64,000 bases of DNA from Neocallimastix lanati (nom. inval.) (Eukaryota; Neocallimastigomycota; Neocallimastigomycetes; Neocallimastigales; Neocallimastigaceae). Both the position numbers and the translations under genes were made by a program. The notes beneath the pieces were generated by a model. It was not told where the DNA came from and made no database searches. It worked only from the letters and a program-made list of their open reading frames with translations. The DNA lies in contig JACVTC010000030.1 in the NCBI GenBank assembly GCA_016946835.1, positions 657,501 through 721,500 of the forward strand, written 5' to 3'. This document shows, in pieces, positions 1 through 14,324 of this stretch. Within the stretch, counting starts at the first letter, position 1. Each line of letters starts with the position of its first letter.

Positions 1-393
1 ATAATAAATAATAAATAATAGATAAAAAAAATTGGATTAATAAATAATAAATAATAAATAATAAATAATAAATAATAAATAATAAATAATAAATAATAAA
101 TAATAAATAATAAATAATAAATAATAAATAATAAATAATAAATAATAAATAATAAATAATAAATAATAAATAATAAATAATAAATAATTGAATAGTTGAA
201 TAATTAAATAATAACAAATTAAAAATAAATAATGATTATCATAAAAATATAAAAATAATCAATATATTTAATAGGGTATTGTATTAACTATTAAAACCAA
301 TAACTATTAAATAAATAATAATAAATTATGGAATAAGATTAATTAATATTAAATTTTTTTTTCTTGAAATATGTATTATAATAAAATATAAAG

Positions 394-442
<49 letters not shown>

Positions 443-2583
443 ACCCTTCAACAAAATACAATAACAAAAATAAAATCATAGATTCTTTTTTAATTTTTTT
501 TTTTTTTTTTATAAAAAATTAATACTTAAAAAAGAAATAAAAAAGAGATTTCTTATAATAAAGAAGTGTTGATATTATATTAATAAATATATTATATCGA
601 ATAATATTTTTTAATACTTGGAAATGTTTTTCTAATGAGAATTAATTAGGAAAATACATATAATCTATATTAAGACAAGATTAATAATATTTTCAATAAT
701 ATTAAAAGATATATATATCAATACAATTTTTTAAAAAAAAAAAAAAAATTAACAATAATTAAAAATCGAAGTTTTTTTTTAATTTAATATTAATATTGAA
801 TTAATAAATTCTTATGTCTTTTTAATTATTTGTTAAGTAATAATATTTTAATAATTTATTTTTTTTTTTAGCAGAAATAATAAAAGTCATACAACAGCAG
901 AATTTATTTAACCATTAAAATAAATAAATTCAATCAAAAAAATTAAAAAATAGAATTAATGAATTAAACAATTAATTTTATAAAACTAATTGAACTAGCA
1001 TATATTTCGATATTAAAAAAAAAAAAAAAACAAAAATAAAAAAAAAGCAAAAAAAAAAAAAAAAGCAAAAAACAAAGGATAAAAAAATAAAAGAAAAAGA
1101 AAAAAAATAATATTTCATAATTAATAAATACAAAAAAATAATTTATTAAAATATTAATTAATATTTTTTTTTTAGAAGATAAATCAATAATAACAGAAAT
1201 AAAAAAACAATTAATATAATAATATTTAAAAACTTTATTTTTTATATTAAACCATAGAGTATTATTTTGAAATTAAAGTTTTAATACATAAGAATAATTT
1301 ATAATTGTTTTAATAATATAATTATACATTTAGTTAAATAAAATAGAATAATACATTTAGTTTATTATTTTATTTTAGTTTCATAATTTAGAAAGTAATT
1401 AATATAATAAATAATAATAATATTATTATAGTATTATACAACATTATACAATAGTTTTAATATATTTATTAAAATATATAATATTAAACATTTCTTCTTT
1501 TTTTTTACTATCTTTTTTTTAATAAAACTCTTTTTATTATAAAAACTTTTTATTTATCTAAAGAATATTTATTTATTTTAGAAAAAAAGAACAAAAAAAT
1601 TAAAAAAAAATCTATTAAAAAAAAAAATTCTGAATTGATAGCAAAAATTCAAACGTATTTATTTTATTTTATTTTTTTTAATATATAATATTTTTTAAAA
1701 TATATTTGAATATTTTTATTTTAATTTAAATTGAAGTCTATTTGAAATCAAGAAAATAAAAGCCAAGTATAGAAAAAAAATTTTAAAATTAAAAATAATA
1801 AAAATAAAATAATTATTATTAATAATATTTTAAAAATATTATGAAAATAAATAGTAATAAGATTAAAAAGATAAAGTAAAAAATTGGAATTTTAAAAAAA
1901 GATAGAAAAAAAGTTATTAGAAACTGACGCAGTAAGACTTTATTGAAAGCAACAACAACACTATATTTATTTTTTAAATTTTAAATTATTAAAGAAAAAT
2001 ATTAAAAAATTTTTAAAAAGAAAATACCCTTTTTGATTATATAAATTTTATTAAAATTTTTCTTTATTTAAAGTTTATTTTTTTATAATATATAAAAAGA
2101 AGTATATATATAATATTTTTTATTTTAACTATTATTAAACAGTAATAATAACTATTTTTATTTTATTTTATATATATTATATATATATATATATATATTT
2201 TACCATACCCTTAGATAAAAAAAAAACTATCTCAATATAAATTAAAAATTATTATTCTTTTTATAGTAATAAAATTTATATCTAAAGATATATTATAATA
2301 ATTTATTAAAAAGATTTATAATTTTTATAAAATAAAAAAATAAAAAATAAAAAATTAAAATTTTACCATCCCAAAATATAACAAAATCAATTAATTGATA
2401 ATAATAATTTATTATTATATAATTAAAAAAAAAGGAAAATTTACTTTAATCATATATATAAAGTATTTTTTTTCAGAATTGTTTATAAAAATAATATAAA
2501 ACAAGAAAGGGGAAAATAAAATCTCTTAAAAAAATAATAAAAAAATAAAATCAAATTAAAGCTGTAAAAAAAAATTATAAAAA
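1..2583. other. AT-rich intergenic DNA upstream of the coiled-coil gene
   Basis: Almost pure A/T with a heptanucleotide array at its left end, a long T run near 398-438 and several A or T runs of 10 to 20. I see no supported gene. Four places (about 871, 1174, 1380 and 1581) show T-rich tracts ending in TAG, like splice acceptors, but the sequence after them is not convincingly coding. The last 90 bases before 2584 are A-rich, as usual upstream of start codons here. Confidence 0.6.
40..187. repeat. Heptanucleotide microsatellite (TAAATAA)n
   Basis: About 21 near-perfect copies of a 7-base unit (TAAATAA) run from roughly 40 to 187. A degenerate start of the same pattern lies at 1-20, so the array probably continues off the left edge. 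Confidence 0.9.
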
Positions 2584-5500
2584 ATGTCTGACGGTTATAA
2601 TAGTGAATCTGGTGTAAGTACTGGTCATTCTTCTGTCTTTAACTCTCCAAGATCAAATTCTTTTATGGTAAATTATTTTAAAATTATATTTATATAATAA
2701 TATATTAATATAATTTATTACATAATATTGATTATGAAATTGAAATTTTAATAGCAATGAATTTTCTAATTATTAAAAATTAATAAAAAATTAAAATTTG
2801 TTAAAAAAAAAACTCTTAAACTAATAATAATAATAATAAATGATATTTTGATAGAAAATTTTGGAAGAAAAACAACAAAAGGAAACAAGAAGTCAAGGAA
2901 AAAGTGAATTCTTAAGTCGTTTAAGAGCTTTTGAATTAAAAGCTCAACAAGAAAAAGAAGAAAGAGAACATGCTTATATTCCAAAGGCTTCTTTAATTAC
3001 TTCAAAAAGCAGAAAATCACCTGTAATTTCTCCACCCACTTCGCCAAAAGCTGGTTCCACTATAATTAGAACCAGTAATTATAGTCGTTCCTTCAACCCA
3101 GCTGAATCTCGTAAAAAGGAAATTTATGAAGAAGCCAAAGCTAAGTTAGAAAATAAGATTTTCCAATTAGAAAAAGAACTAGAAGAAGCTAAATCCAAAA
3201 CGAATCAAGCTGATGCTAAGGAAACTACTTCTAAAGATGCTAATGAATTAGCTAAAGAAATTAATGACTTAAAGAGTAAAGAAGAAATTGTTAATTCTCA
3301 ATTAAAGAAAGCTGAAACTAATCTCAGCAACACACAAAATGAACTTAAGAAATTAAAGGAACAATTATCGGAAAAAGAAAATGAAAAGAATACATTAATT
3401 CGTAATCATGATACCGCTCTTTCTGAATTAAAATTCCAAATTTCTTTAAAGGAAAAGGAATACATTGCATTAAAAGAAGAACAAGAAAAAACAGTTGCTG
3501 ATCTTCAAGTTGAAATTAGAAAGCTTAACAAGAAAATTAATGAATTAGAAAAGGAAAGAGACAGTTTAAAGAATCAAGTTACTAAGCTTACTGAATCCGA
3601 AGTTGCTTCTAATGCTTCTTCTACTGCTGAAGTGGAACAACTTCAAGCTGAAATACAAGATTTAAAGGGTCAATTAACTAATTTAACGAAGGAAGCTGAA
3701 GAAGCTGCCTCTTCTGTAAAGACTTTACAAGAAACTCTTGAACAAAAGAATGCTGCTGTTGAAACTTTAACAGAAGAAGCAAAGGTAAAGGATGCTCAAA
3801 TTGAAACTCTTCAAAAGGAAAAGGAAAAGGAAGAAGAAGCTGCTTCCTCCCTTTCCAAAGAGTTAACTCAAAAAACTGAAAAACTTCAAGAAATTGAACA
3901 ACAATTACAAGAAGTTCAAGCTCAACTTCAAGAAAAAGATACCCAAATTCAAGATATTAAAGGTAAATCCGTTCAAGAGGATGGTCAGGTTCAAGAATTA
4001 AAGGATCAAATGGCTCAAAAGGAGGAAGAAATTAAGGAGTTAAAGCAACGTTTAGCTGAATTAGAACAAATGAGTGAAGAAGTCAATCGTAAGACGGAAG
4101 AATCTCAATCTGAAATTGAGGATGAAAAGAAGGAATATGAAATTTTGGAGGCTCAAAAGAAGGCCATCGAAGAAGAATATGAAGCTTTTAAGAAGGAGTA
4201 TGAAGCTAAGGTTCAAGCCAATGTTGATTTAATGGAAAAATTAGATCAACAAAAGGAAGCTTTCGATGAAGAATCTAAATTACTTAAAGATGAAATTGCT
4301 AAACTTAAGGAAGAGGTTTCTTCTTTAGAAAATGAAAGAAATACCTTAAGTGAATCCATTAAGGATTATGAAGCCAAGGCCTCTGAAGTTGAAAAGACAA
4401 AGATGGCTTACATTCAAGATCTTGAAAAGAAGATTCAAGACCTTGTTCATCAATTAGAAGAAGCTACCGAAGCTAAAGTTGATGCTGAAGCTGAAAAGGA
4501 AGCTGCCTATGATGAAGCTGATAATGATGCTCAAGCTAAAGCCGTTGCTGAAGTTAAAATTCAAGAACTTGTTTCTTCATTAGAAGAAGCTAAGGCTGAA
4601 CTTGAAAAGACTAAGGTTGAATTAGAAGAATTACAACAGACTAAGACAACTGAAATAGCTGAACTTCAAAAACAATTAGAAGAAGTTTTAGATGAGAAGG
4701 CAGCTCTATCTCAAGCCTTAGAAATTTCCAATGAACGTGCTAAGGACTTGGAAGGAAAGGAAAATGAAATTGCTAGACTTCATGATGAATTAAATGCCAT
4801 GACTGAAGCTAGAGAACAACTTTCTGCAGAACTTGCTCAAGCTAAGGAAGATGCTGCTCTTTTAGAAAAGGCAGAAAAGAACCTTGATGAAATTAATCGT
4901 GAAATTATCAAGGAAAATGAAGCTGCTACTGAAGCTGTTACTGAAGTTGCAACTGAAACCCCTATTGAAATTGTTACTGAAGCTGGTAGTGAAAATGCAA
5001 AAGTTGCCGAGGAAGCTACTGAAGCTACTGCCGAAACTACTGTTTCTGTACCAGAACAACAACCATTAATTGAAATAGAACAATTAAAGGCTGTTGAACA
5101 GGAACAAAAGGCTTTAATTGAAAAACTTGAAAAGAGTTATGAAGAACAAAATCAAAAGATTCTTTCTCTTCAAGAACAAATTGAAACCCTTACCGCAGAA
5201 CGTGATCAATTACAAGAAAAACTTGTTACCTTGGAAAAGATTATTGAAGACTATCAAAGTAAGGAAGTTCAAGAAAAGGAAGAAAAAGAAGAAGGAGAAG
5301 AAGGACATCCTAATAGTCAATTAGAAGAAGAAAATACTCAAAATAAATTAAAAATTGATGAACTTAATGAAGTTATTGCTTCCTTAAAGACTCAAAATGA
5401 AACTTATGTTCACCAAATTACTGATTTGGAAGAAAAGGTTACTCATTTAGAAGCTTTACCTGCTGCTACTACTGAAGCTAGAGATGTGGCCGAAGATGAA

Positions 5501-8500
5501 AAGGAGTCCTCCTCTTCATCATCAGAAAAGGAAGCTCTTCAACAATCCTTAGAAGAAGTTCAACAACAACTTGAAATTAAAAAACAAGAAATTCTTCTCA
5601 GCAATGAAAACTTACAACAACAAATTGAAAAATATGAAGCTCTTGAAAAACAAAATCTTGAACTTCAACAAACTCTTCAATCACAACAAGAAGATCTTGC
5701 TCAAAAATCCGAACAAATTCAAAATGAATGGAAGGAACAAATTGAAATTCTTACTCAGAAGAATACAGATCTTATTGCCGAATTAGAACAAGTTAAGGAA
5801 AAGGCATCATCTTTAGAATCTGAAATTTCTGAAAGTAAGGAAAAATTTGAAGAAAAGGTTAAGGAACAAGAATCTCTTAAGGAAGAATATTCTAAGGTTC
5901 AAGAAGCTTTAGAACAAGCCGTTGCTGAAAAGGGAGCCATTGAAAATGAATTAAAGAAGGCACAAAAGGAATCTGAAGAACAACTTAAGGATTATCAAGA
6001 AAAATTCGATCAATTCAATGCTCAACTTTTATCCGAAAAACAAAAAGGTGAAGCCTATGAAGGCCAAATTGCAGACCTTAACAAGCAAATCGATTCCTTA
6101 AAGGATGAAGCTGAAGTTGCTGCTAATACAGCTAGAGCATTAACTGGTGGTGAAGACCAAGATGAAATGCTTGAATTCATGAATCAACAAGTGATGATGC
6201 TTAAACAGAATATTCGTGCTCAAGATGAAAAAACTAAAGAATTAGAGGAACAATTAGAACAAGAAAAATCTGCCAGATTAAAGCAACAGGAAGAAACTCA
6301 AAGTAGAATTGATGCATTACTTCAAGAAAAGGAACAATTAGAAAATAATTTACAATTAGAATTAGCTAAGGCTGCAGAAATTAATGATAAGATTTCTGCT
6401 GTTGAAGCTGAAAAGGCTGCCTTAGAAGAACAAATTAAGAGTATGGCAGAAAAACTTGAAGAAGCCGGTCATCAAAATGAACTTCAAGCTCAATTAGAAG
6501 CTCTTCAAGCTGAAAAGGAAGCCGAAAAGGAAGCCGCTAATGCTGCTCTTACTGCTGCTGTTGCAGCCAAGGAACAAGAACTTCAAGCTCAAATTGATGC
6601 TCTTCAAGCTGACAGAGAAGCTGCTGATGCTGCTCTTACTGCTGCTGTCTCTGCTAAGGAACAAGAACTTCAAGCTCAAATTGATGCTCTTCAAGCTGAC
6701 AGAGAAGCTGCTGATGCTGCTCTTACTGCTGCTGTCTCCGCTAAGGAACAAGAGCTTCAAATTCAATTAGATGCTCTTCAAGCTGAAAAGGATGCTGCTG
6801 ATGCTGCTCTTGCTGATAAGGAAGCTCTTCTTGTTGAAAAGAATAAGGAACTTCAAGACAAATTAGCTGCTCTTGAATCTGAAAAGGAATCTGTTATTGC
6901 TGAAAAGGAAAAGGAACTTCAAGACAAATTAGCTGCTCTTGAATCTGAAAAGGAATCTATCTTTGCTGAAAAAGAAAAGGAACTTCAAGGTAAGATTGAT
7001 GCCCTTGAAACTGAAAGAGAAGTTTCTTCTGTTGAAATGGATAGTATGAATGAAAAGGAAAAGGAACTTGAAGATAAGATTTCCACTCTTGAAGCTGAAA
7101 AGGAAGCTGCTCTTACTGCTGCTGTTGCAGCTAAAGAACAAGAACTTCAAGCTCAAATTGAAGCTCTTCAAGCTGAAAAGGAAGCTGCTCTTACTGCTGC
7201 TGTTGCAGCTAAGGAACAAGAACTTCAAGCTCAAATTGAAGCTCTTCAAGCTGAAAAGGAAGCTGCTCTTACTTCTGCTGTTAATGCTAAGGATCAAGAA
7301 CTTCAAGCCGAGAAGGATGCTGCTCTTGCTGCCGCTGCTGCTAAAGAACAAGAACTTCAAGCGCAAATTGATGCTCTTCAAGCTGAAAAGAATGCTGCTG
7401 ATGCGGCTCTTATCGATAGAGATGCTCTCCTTGCCGAAAAGGAACAAGAACTTCAAGAAAAGACTCAATTAGTAGAAGAACATGCTGAACAAAAGAAGGT
7501 CCTTGAAGAAGCTAACAAGTCATTTGAAGAAGAAAAGGCTAGCTTATTAGAAAAGCAAGCTGAAGAAAAGAAGGCTCTTGAAGATATTATTGCTGCCTTA
7601 CAAGCTGAAAAGATTAAATTATTAGAAGAAAAGGAAGAACAAGAAATTAGTCGTGAAGTTAAAGTTGAAGAAGATGAAGAAAAGAAAGCCTTAGCTCAAA
7701 AGGTTGCTGAATTAGAAGCTGAAAAGGCTAAAATATTAGAAGAAAAGGAAGCTGCTACTAAGGCCTTACAAGATAAATTAAATACTGATCGTGAAACCTT
7801 TGAAGCTGAAATTAATGATTACAAGTCAAAGGTTGAAACTATGAAACAATCACTTGAAGCTAAGATCAATGAAGAAAATGAATCTCAAGCTCAAGCTCAA
7901 GCTGATAATGAAAAGAAGATTAATGAATTAAATGAAACTATAAAGAATTATGAAACTGAAAAGGAAGCCAATGCTAAGGAAATTTCAGAATTAAAAGAAA
8001 AACTTAACAAGAATCTTGAAGAACAAAAGGAAGCTGCTGAAAAGCAAAAAGAATTAGTTCAATCTCTTGAATCAGAAAAGAAAGAATTAGAAGATGCCTC
8101 CAACAAGATTAGGAGTGATTATGAAGAACAAATTTCAAACTTAAAGAATGAAAAGATCAATCTTGAACAAGAATTAGAACAACTTCAAGATGCCTATGAA
8201 GATTATGAAGGTCTTCAAAAGCAAGTAAGAGCTATTGAAAACTTAGTTCACTACAATGTTCAACTTTCCAGTAACTTAAAGTCAATTCGTGATAACAGCT
8301 TAAATATTGATGAAGAACTTAAACAATTAACTAATTCTTCTTCTGCTGCTACCAGTGTTATTGATGAATCTGAAATTACTTTAAAGAGAGAACCAGAAGA
8401 TGTCAGTGATATTTCTACTAAGAATGTTAAACTTGAATTTGATGAAAGTAACTCTTTAATTAAGGAGTTAGAACAACATATTGAACAAGTTAAGTCTAGT

Positions 8501-8911
8501 CGTGATGAACGTATTAAGAGTTTAGAAAGTGAGTTAGAAGCTCTTGTTTCTACTCATCAATCTACTTTAGAAATGGTAAATAAATTCGAAAGTAAGCAAC
8601 ATGAACTTGAGGAACAAATTGCACAAAATAATCAAGAAAAGAGTCAATTAGAAATTCAAATTTCTGAAATGAAAAAGAATAAATCCGAAGATTCTGATAT
8701 GGAAAAAGAAAATAAGGCCATTAAGGATGAATTAAAGCGTACTATTGAAGAAAAGAATCTTTTAAAGGAAAAGGTTATTGAATTAGAAAGTAAGGTTCAA
8801 GAAATTGAAGATGAAATTACAGATTTAATTAATGAAACTGAAAGTCATGTTCAAATGACTCAAGGTCAAATGTCTGCTTTATTAGATCAATTAACTGATA
8901 TTTTTGCTTAA
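2584..8911 (+). CDS. Large two-exon coiled-coil protein (about 2046 aa), unknown specific role
   Basis: Exon 1 is 2584-2667 and exon 2 is 2855-8911. The long open frame begins upstream of its first in-frame TTG (2861). Joining across the GTAAAT...TAG intron is phase 0 and gives an ATG start after an A-rich leader. The N-terminus (to about residue 95) is Ser/Pro-rich and basic with several SP/TP sites, for example SPPTSPK. Most of the rest, to the end, is Glu/Lys/Gln/Leu-rich heptad coiled coil. An acidic Thr/Ala/Val-rich break lies near residues 712-755. Residues about 1257-1560 are tandem repeats built on AAKEQELQAQIDALQ. A less helical acidic segment near 1870 contains LKREPED and VKLEF, which resemble sumoylation sites. 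There is no signal peptide or membrane segment. Architecture resembles golgin, Mlp/TPR, Uso1 or spindle-pole scaffolds, but no diagnostic terminal domain lets me choose. The gene stands alone. Confidence 0.9.
2668..2854 (+). other. Intron of the coiled-coil gene, with an alternative donor at 2614
   Basis: Donor GTAAAT at 2668 and acceptor TAG ending at 2854, 187 nt, phase 0. The intron is far more AT-rich than the flanking exons. A stronger-looking donor GTAAGT lies inside exon 1 at 2614, also phase 0, so using it would remove 18 residues and keep the frame. The 2614-2667 segment has coding-like composition, which favours 2668 as the main donor. Confidence 0.75.
6545..7460 (+). repeat. In-frame tandem repeats inside the coiled-coil gene (87, 78 and 66 bp units)
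   Basis: The GCTCTTACTGCTGCTG phrase recurs at 6545, 6632 and 6719, an exact 87-bp (29-residue) period. A second block after about 7105 has a 78-bp (26-residue) period, and between them an AEKEKELQDKLAALESEKES block has a 66-bp (22-residue) period. Copies are nearly identical at DNA level, suggesting recent duplication or gene conversion. All periods are multiples of three, so the frame is kept. Confidence 0.85.
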
Positions 8912-10999
<2,088 letters not shown>

Positions 11000-11026
11000 T
11001 CCCCCTCCCCTCCCCCCCTCTTCCTT
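11000..11026 (+). other. C-rich pyrimidine tract at the 5' edge of the LINE copy
   Basis: A 27-base run of only C and T, mostly C, in DNA that is otherwise almost free of C. It directly precedes the first base shared with the second LINE copy (TCCGTGGTATA at 11028). It may be part of the element's 5' end or a 5' junction. It is absent from the second copy. Confidence 0.7.
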
Positions 11027-11030
11027 ATCC

Positions 11031-12130
11031 GTGGTATACACTCATGGACTAACGCTAAAACGAAGGAATTTATTCATTCTAAATGCAAAAAAATTCAATG
11101 ATAATATTTTGTCAGTGAAAAGAATTACTAAATTCAATGATAGCTTCTTCAGGATAAAAGTATACACTTCAAATTTCAACCTCGAAAAATTTAAAGAAGT
11201 ATTTGAAAATGCACTATCAGGAGTTAAAATTTCATATCATAGATATTCCAAATGGAATCATAAGGTTTCTTTTCGGCATTTGAAACAAAATTTAATATTT
11301 AATAACACATCCAATGATATCAAAACAGTAAACCTCAGTTCAACAAATTTAGTAAATGTTATTAATGGCAATCATGAACTCATTACTCCCAACATTCCTA
11401 ATCTTAACTCTCAAAATCCATTTTCACATTTAACACAGGAAAGTTTTCTTTTTGTCTTAGTTGGAATACCAACGGATGAAATTTTGTGAAAAGAGATAGT
11501 ATTGAGTACTTCAACACAATATTTAAATCATTATTCCTATGTTTTCAGGAAACAGGTAATGGTACCAATGAGGCTAGAAATCCATGTAAAGTAACACTTC
11601 CCAACTATAAATATTTCCTGAAAAGAATGGATCCTACTACTCCAGGTTGCAGAGGTTTATATCTTGGTTATCATGTCTCATGTCAAGCAGTACTCAAGAT
11701 AATTCCTATACTTATCTTTTTTTTTTTTTAACAACCTATAGTCTCTGGAATCACTCTAAGTGTTCTGTTGGTAATGTCTATATTCCCACTAAGAAACACT
11801 CATTACAAGTCTGATATACATTTTCAGAAGTTTTCACATGGCTTCAGAATCACACTAGTCATCTATCTATTCTTCTTGTGTACCTCTGATTTACAAGATA
11901 AATTATCCAATAGTAACCTTGATAACTGGTTTATTCTTCCCGATTAATGGATCACCTTATTTCATGAACAAGAGGTAGATATTCATCAGATATTGATCAT
12001 GCTTTAGTCAATTCAAGTATGTTGGATAAAATATCAAGTGCTTATTTTGTTGATTATCCTTCTATATCTGATCATAAACCTCTCGTAGAGTATTGTAAGA
12101 AAATTACCACAGATGAATCATTTTTGTTAC
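11031..12130 (+). pseudogene. LINE N-terminal region and apurinic-type endonuclease (broken)
   Basis: An open frame 11031-11489 (152 codons) covers a pre-endonuclease region of unclear function. A shifted frame (11486-11731) then shows the endonuclease signature FLCFQETGNG, where the E of QET is a metal-binding glutamate in this family, followed by PGCRGLYLGYH. Further shifted pieces show VGNVYIP near 11777, SSDIDHALVN near 11976 and the terminal SDHKPL near 12067, whose Asp-His is the catalytic pair in APE-type nucleases. At least three frame changes and internal stops inactivate it. The first half is mirrored at 45.6-46.4 kb. Confidence 0.8.
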
Positions 12131-12149
12131 CAAAAAAAAATATTTGTAA

Positions 12150-13480
12150 GATGGGATAGGTATAAATGTCTTGAACAAAAGAAAGAAATATGTCATCACA
12201 ATAAATTTGAGATTCTTAGTGAAGAAATAGGAAATGAAGAAAACTTTAAATAGATTGTGTTATTGAAACGATCATTAACACTACTACTAATTCCATTGCT
12301 AAGGATTTATCGATTTCATCTTCAACAGAAATCAGAAAAACGATGTTTAAGGTATCACGAAAAATTTATTGTCTTTAAAAGGTAAAAAAACATATTAAAT
12401 ACAAACAAATTAAGCGTTATGTTTCTGCAAATGATTCCAATGAATTTGCTAAAATAGTTGACACGTATAACAGACTATGTGAATCAATTCATAAAAAATG
12501 TAACGAATTTAGGAAAAAAAAATATTTATATTGGATTAAAATCGGATGTTCGTTAGCTCATAAAAAGGATAGTAGGAATGCATAAAAATGGGTTAAAAAG
12601 AATGCAAAAAATAAAAATCAAACTTTCACGGTTTCTCATCCTATTAAAAAACAATAATAATGAACTTGTTTCTTTTACAGATGAAAAATTAAAAGTTTGG
12701 CATTCTCATTATAAATTCTTAGGGTCGAATTGTTCAGGTCATGGTCTTTCTAAAGATTACTGGAAAGATTCTGATGCACTAAGGAATTTGGAAAGACCAA
12801 GGCAAACAAGAATGGGATATTAACCAAGGTATTAGCGATGAAGAAATTAGCGAAGTAATCTCCTCCACTCCTAACTTTAAAGCATGTGGTCCTGAATGGT
12901 ATTCCAATGGAATTCTTTAAAGCTTTGATTCCTTGTAAAGATGATTCAGAAGGATCAAGTGATAAATAATAGTAATATTTCATCCGGTTTTAAATGTCTC
13001 AAAGCCTTAATCAATCGTATTTGGAATGGTGACTTCCCAAAAATCATGGAATAACGCATCAATAGTTTCTATTCATAAAAAGGGCGATCCATTAGATTGT
13101 AATAACTATCGTGGCATCTCTCCTATCAATAATGGATTAAAAATTATAGCAAAAATCATAGCTAATAGAATCTCTAAATATGGAATTGATGAAGGTTTTA
13201 TAAGACCTGAACAATATGAATTTCGTAATCGAGAAATATGTAAAAGTCTTTACACCACATTAAGAATTATATGTCAGAGAAGGGAATTTGAAAATAAGGA
13301 TACTTACCTTGCTTTTTTGGACCTTAAAAAAGCGTATGACTCAGTACCCATATATAATGTATTAATGAAGATTCATCACTTAGGTATTAGAGGGAAGTGC
13401 TATTCTTTCATTGAAAATTTGAACTTATCTTCCAAAGGCTTGTGTAAGAGTTGATGAACAATTATCAGAATCACATATAT
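12150..13480 (+). pseudogene. LINE linker and partial reverse transcriptase (broken)
   Basis: A Lys-rich linker in several frames (12150-12820) leads to the block near 12836 reading SDEEISEVISSTPNFKACGP, typical of the start of LINE reverse transcriptases. The open frame 13026-13454 then gives ASIVSIHKKGD, NNYRGIS and FLDLKKAYDSV; the last holds the first catalytic Asp (FLDLKKAYD, motif A). Shortly after, a VRVDEQLSESHIS block is recognisable, then similarity stops at an A run (13552-13576). Motif C with the YADD-type residues is absent. Stops and frameshifts occur on both sides of the clean open piece. Confidence 0.85.
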
Positions 13481-13589
13481 CTCGTTGTAGACGTCATGCA
13501 TGGGATAAAGAAAGTAAAAATTTTAGCTGACGAATTAGATAAATTTCCATCAAAAAAAAAAAAAAAAAAAAAAAAAGCTATTTAAAACT

Positions 13590-13900
13590 TTTACTGGGAT
13601 AGAGATATGACAGGAAAATCAATCAAAACTAAGGCATATAAAAAAAAAAAAATAAATTTGAGAAAACTAGAGAGATATCTTAAGCTAAATTATAAATATC
13701 CTGAATTTAGCATTGGCTTCCGATGGGCACTTCGTGCCAGATGTGGATATAAATTCAATGCTCGTGTTACCAAAGCCGCCAAAATGATTGAAGAAGACTG
13801 TCCAGAAAGGTGTCCTTGTCCTTGTTGTTAAAGAAAAAATAGTAATCCTCGATTGGAACATTGGTTTTCTAAATGCTATTTTTTTCCGTGTATTTCGAAT
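13590..13900 (+). pseudogene. LINE C-terminal region with CCHC-like zinc knuckle
   Basis: The open frame 13607-13831 reads through basic residues to CGYKFNARVTKAAKMIEEDC and ends in a Cys cluster (CPERCPCPCC). Just past the stop, another frame gives NPRLEHWFSKC. Together they resemble the Cys-Cys-His-Cys knuckle that many LINE ORF2 proteins carry near the C-terminus, interrupted here by a stop or frameshift. The position after the truncated reverse transcriptase fits. Confidence 0.65.
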
Positions 13901-14003
13901 GAAATATTTTAAAGGATATTGATATTCTTTATGAAAAATTTTATATATAATTTCTAAATATTGTCCAATATCAAATAGTAATGTAAATACTGTTATCTCA
14001 AAT

Positions 14004-14318
14004 ATGAATGATATAGAATTAAGTTCAGATTCTGATAGTCGTAACGAAGTATATAATATTAATAATATTAACAATAAAAATAATATGGTTAATAATAATA
14101 GAAATAGTGATAGTGAAAATAGGAATATTAATGTTGATGATAGTGAAAATTATAATATCGTTACTACTAATTTAGTGAATTGTTCAATTGGTGAAAATTG
14201 TGGTAATTTAAGTAATTTTCTGAATAATGAGTGTGTAAATATATATGTGACGTGGTACCGATTATATAACTTTCTTCTTGGTGGAAGAGATGCAGACATT
14301 ATAGATTTAAATTATTAA
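14004..14318 (+). pseudogene. Asn-rich open frame ending in a LINE-like tail
   Basis: 104 codons. The first 60 or so residues are Asn/Asp/Ser low complexity (SDSDSRNEVYNINNINN). The last part is more ordinary (WYRLYNFLLGGRDADIIDLN) and continues the LINE reading. I take it as the C-terminal end of the retroelement protein with a microsatellite-like expansion, not as an independent gene. Another possibility is a short host gene fragment trapped in the element. Confidence 0.4.
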
Positions 14319-14324
14319 AAAAAA

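Noticed and set aside
860-1600. Series of T-rich tracts ending in TAG, like acceptors of a multi-exon gene
   Set aside because: The sequence after each is A-rich low complexity without a sustained frame or matching donors.
6494-7472. Several open frames of 76 to 179 codons overlapping the coiled-coil gene
   Set aside because: Shadows of its tandem repeats; the main frame has the coherent coiled-coil reading.
13685-14074. 129-codon minus-strand open frame
   Set aside because: Antisense of the LINE C-terminal region, whose plus-strand reading carries the CCHC-like motif.
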